Source: Armigeres subalbatus | Taxonomy: Eukaryota > Arthropoda > Insecta > Diptera > Culicidae | Assembly: GCF_024139115.2 (NCBI RefSeq) | Contig: NC_085140.1 | Span: 456,616,248 to 456,680,247 of the forward strand | Direction: 5' to 3' | Length of the DNA: 64,000 nt | Translations under genes and position numbers: made by a program | Shown here: piece after piece, positions 63,247 to 64,000 of the stretch | Numbering within the stretch: position 1 is the first letter of the stretch | How the letters are laid out: each line of letters begins with the position of its first letter | Notes under the pieces: model-generated | Told to the model about the DNA's origin: nothing | The model's input: the letters and a program-made list of their open reading frames with translations, nothing else | The model's database searches: none

Positions 63247-64000
63247 TATGTTCAAATCACCCAAATGCCCAAACTACACCATCATTCCACCCAAACCACC
63301 CAACCCAATAAGCAGTTAGCCTCAATGACACGCCTCTTCTTTCCTTCCAAAGCAGGAAAAAAATGGCAGCAAACGTAACGAGCGCACGAGAAAGCATGTA
63401 CGAATGCGATTTTTATTTCCAACGATGAAATTTTTACAACTGTGTTGATGCGAGCGGATAAAGTCATCAGCTTCGGTCTCTATAGCGCGTGTGTTAGTTT
63501 TCGTGTTCCACATTTGAAGCTTTGGAAAGCTTTGCTTGAGAGGTTAGCATCATCAATAAAGCACGAAAGAAGCAACACAAACTTTAATGCTGTCAGTATA
63601 CACGGTGCGAAATTTATTCATTGAATGTGGAAATGCTACACACTTAATTTGTTTTACTCAATATTGTGCGGTTACTTGCTGAGTTTTTTTTACTTTATTA
63701 AACTGTTTTTTTAATCTACAGATTATATTCAACACCGTACTTGCTAAATGGACACGGTCGGTTAAAGTGGCTGGTCCTTATTGCCTGATTTTCTCAAAAT
63801 TGCATGCGGCGAACCTTTCATGAAAGGTACCGCCGCGCTTTCTGCACCCCGTTTACTTGATTCTTATGGATGAATAGCATTGCGGTGTATCGTTTGTCAC
63901 GGCCGTACCTTTCGACAGTCATTCGCCGCGTGAAGTTTTGTGCAAGTACCCATTTGGGAACATTACAAACGCCGCGCAGTGTATCATATCCAGAAAATCT
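63247..64000. other. Spacer to window end, nothing recognised
   Basis: Mixed composition, with a GC-richer last 200 bp (ATGCGGCGAACC, CATTCGCCGCGTG are inverted GGCGAA/TTCGCC words). No gene or RNA called. Confidence 0.4.

Noticed and set aside
1..64000. Endogenous viral elements
   Set aside because: I looked for flavivirus-, rhabdovirus- and phenuivirus-like protein motifs in the open frames and saw none; all RT motifs fit non-LTR retrotransposons.

Overview
This window is eukaryotic, non-coding-rich and AT-rich. It is built mostly from layered transposable elements (TEs), and no intact host gene can be called with confidence. The repeat content points to a culicine mosquito, most likely Aedes. 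It includes tRNA-derived SINEs matching my memory of Feilai-type repeats, several RTE-like non-LTR retrotransposons, a Jockey/CR1-group retrotransposon, many TA-, TTAA- and 8-bp-target MITEs, and degenerate minisatellites of the kind typical of Aedes. No tool was available, so family names rest on motif recognition.

Layout: 0.3-1.2 kb is a 9-bp minisatellite. 1.3-4.9 kb holds dead RTE-like fragments on both strands. 5-9.5 kb has a duplicated segment, two MITEs and a decayed transposase-like gene on the minus strand. 10.06-12.35 kb is a Penelope-like element remnant (GIY-YIG part plus a hammerhead-like motif) interrupted by a 1.9-kb hAT-type element, which itself carries an RTE tail and about 55 copies of a 23-bp repeat. 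12.8-21.2 kb is a stack of nested elements: a hAT-like 2.1-kb element splitting a dispersed repeat, a 2.9-kb foldback element with arms of about 0.6 kb, and a 2.8-kb inverted-repeat element containing a 191-bp tandem array and a rearranged SINE. 21.7-23.3 kb has an LTR with a tRNA-Arg-type primer site and a 1.3-kb foldback. 24-27 kb looks unique and includes a GC-richer, CpG-rich promoter-like stretch.

28.1-35.3 kb is bounded by one long inverted repeat. It contains a near-perfect 0.67-kb palindrome, a nearly complete but dead RTE-like element, and a Jockey/CR1-group element joined directly to the RTE tail. 35.7-36.2 kb has a hAT transposase relic cut by a second hAT-like end. 38.07-39.22 kb is a compact insertion flanked by an exact 23-bp direct repeat. 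It has a CATAG tail at one end and 98-bp monomers at the other, and looks like an internally deleted retrotransposon on the minus strand. A 189-codon open frame follows at 39.2-39.8 kb, then another RTE-like relic (39.9-41.5 kb). 41.5-46.4 kb is mostly unique sequence. 46.4-49.4 kb has MITEs and one plausible spliced exon (48.77-49.15 kb). 49.4-64 kb alternates RTE and SINE fragments, long degenerate repeats (TTCC/GGAA, GAGACGTCTC, AAATGACCC, AAGTGAG) and more copies of the dispersed families.

The elements do not work together as a pathway. What can be read is insertion order: empty sites elsewhere in the window, target duplications and split host repeats show which element landed in which. 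The most notable observations are the hammerhead-like motifs in three different repeat contexts, the 23-bp-flanked element with tandem 5' monomers, the long palindromes able to form double-stranded RNA, and the two candidate unannotated coding segments (39,209-39,778 and 48,765-49,152).
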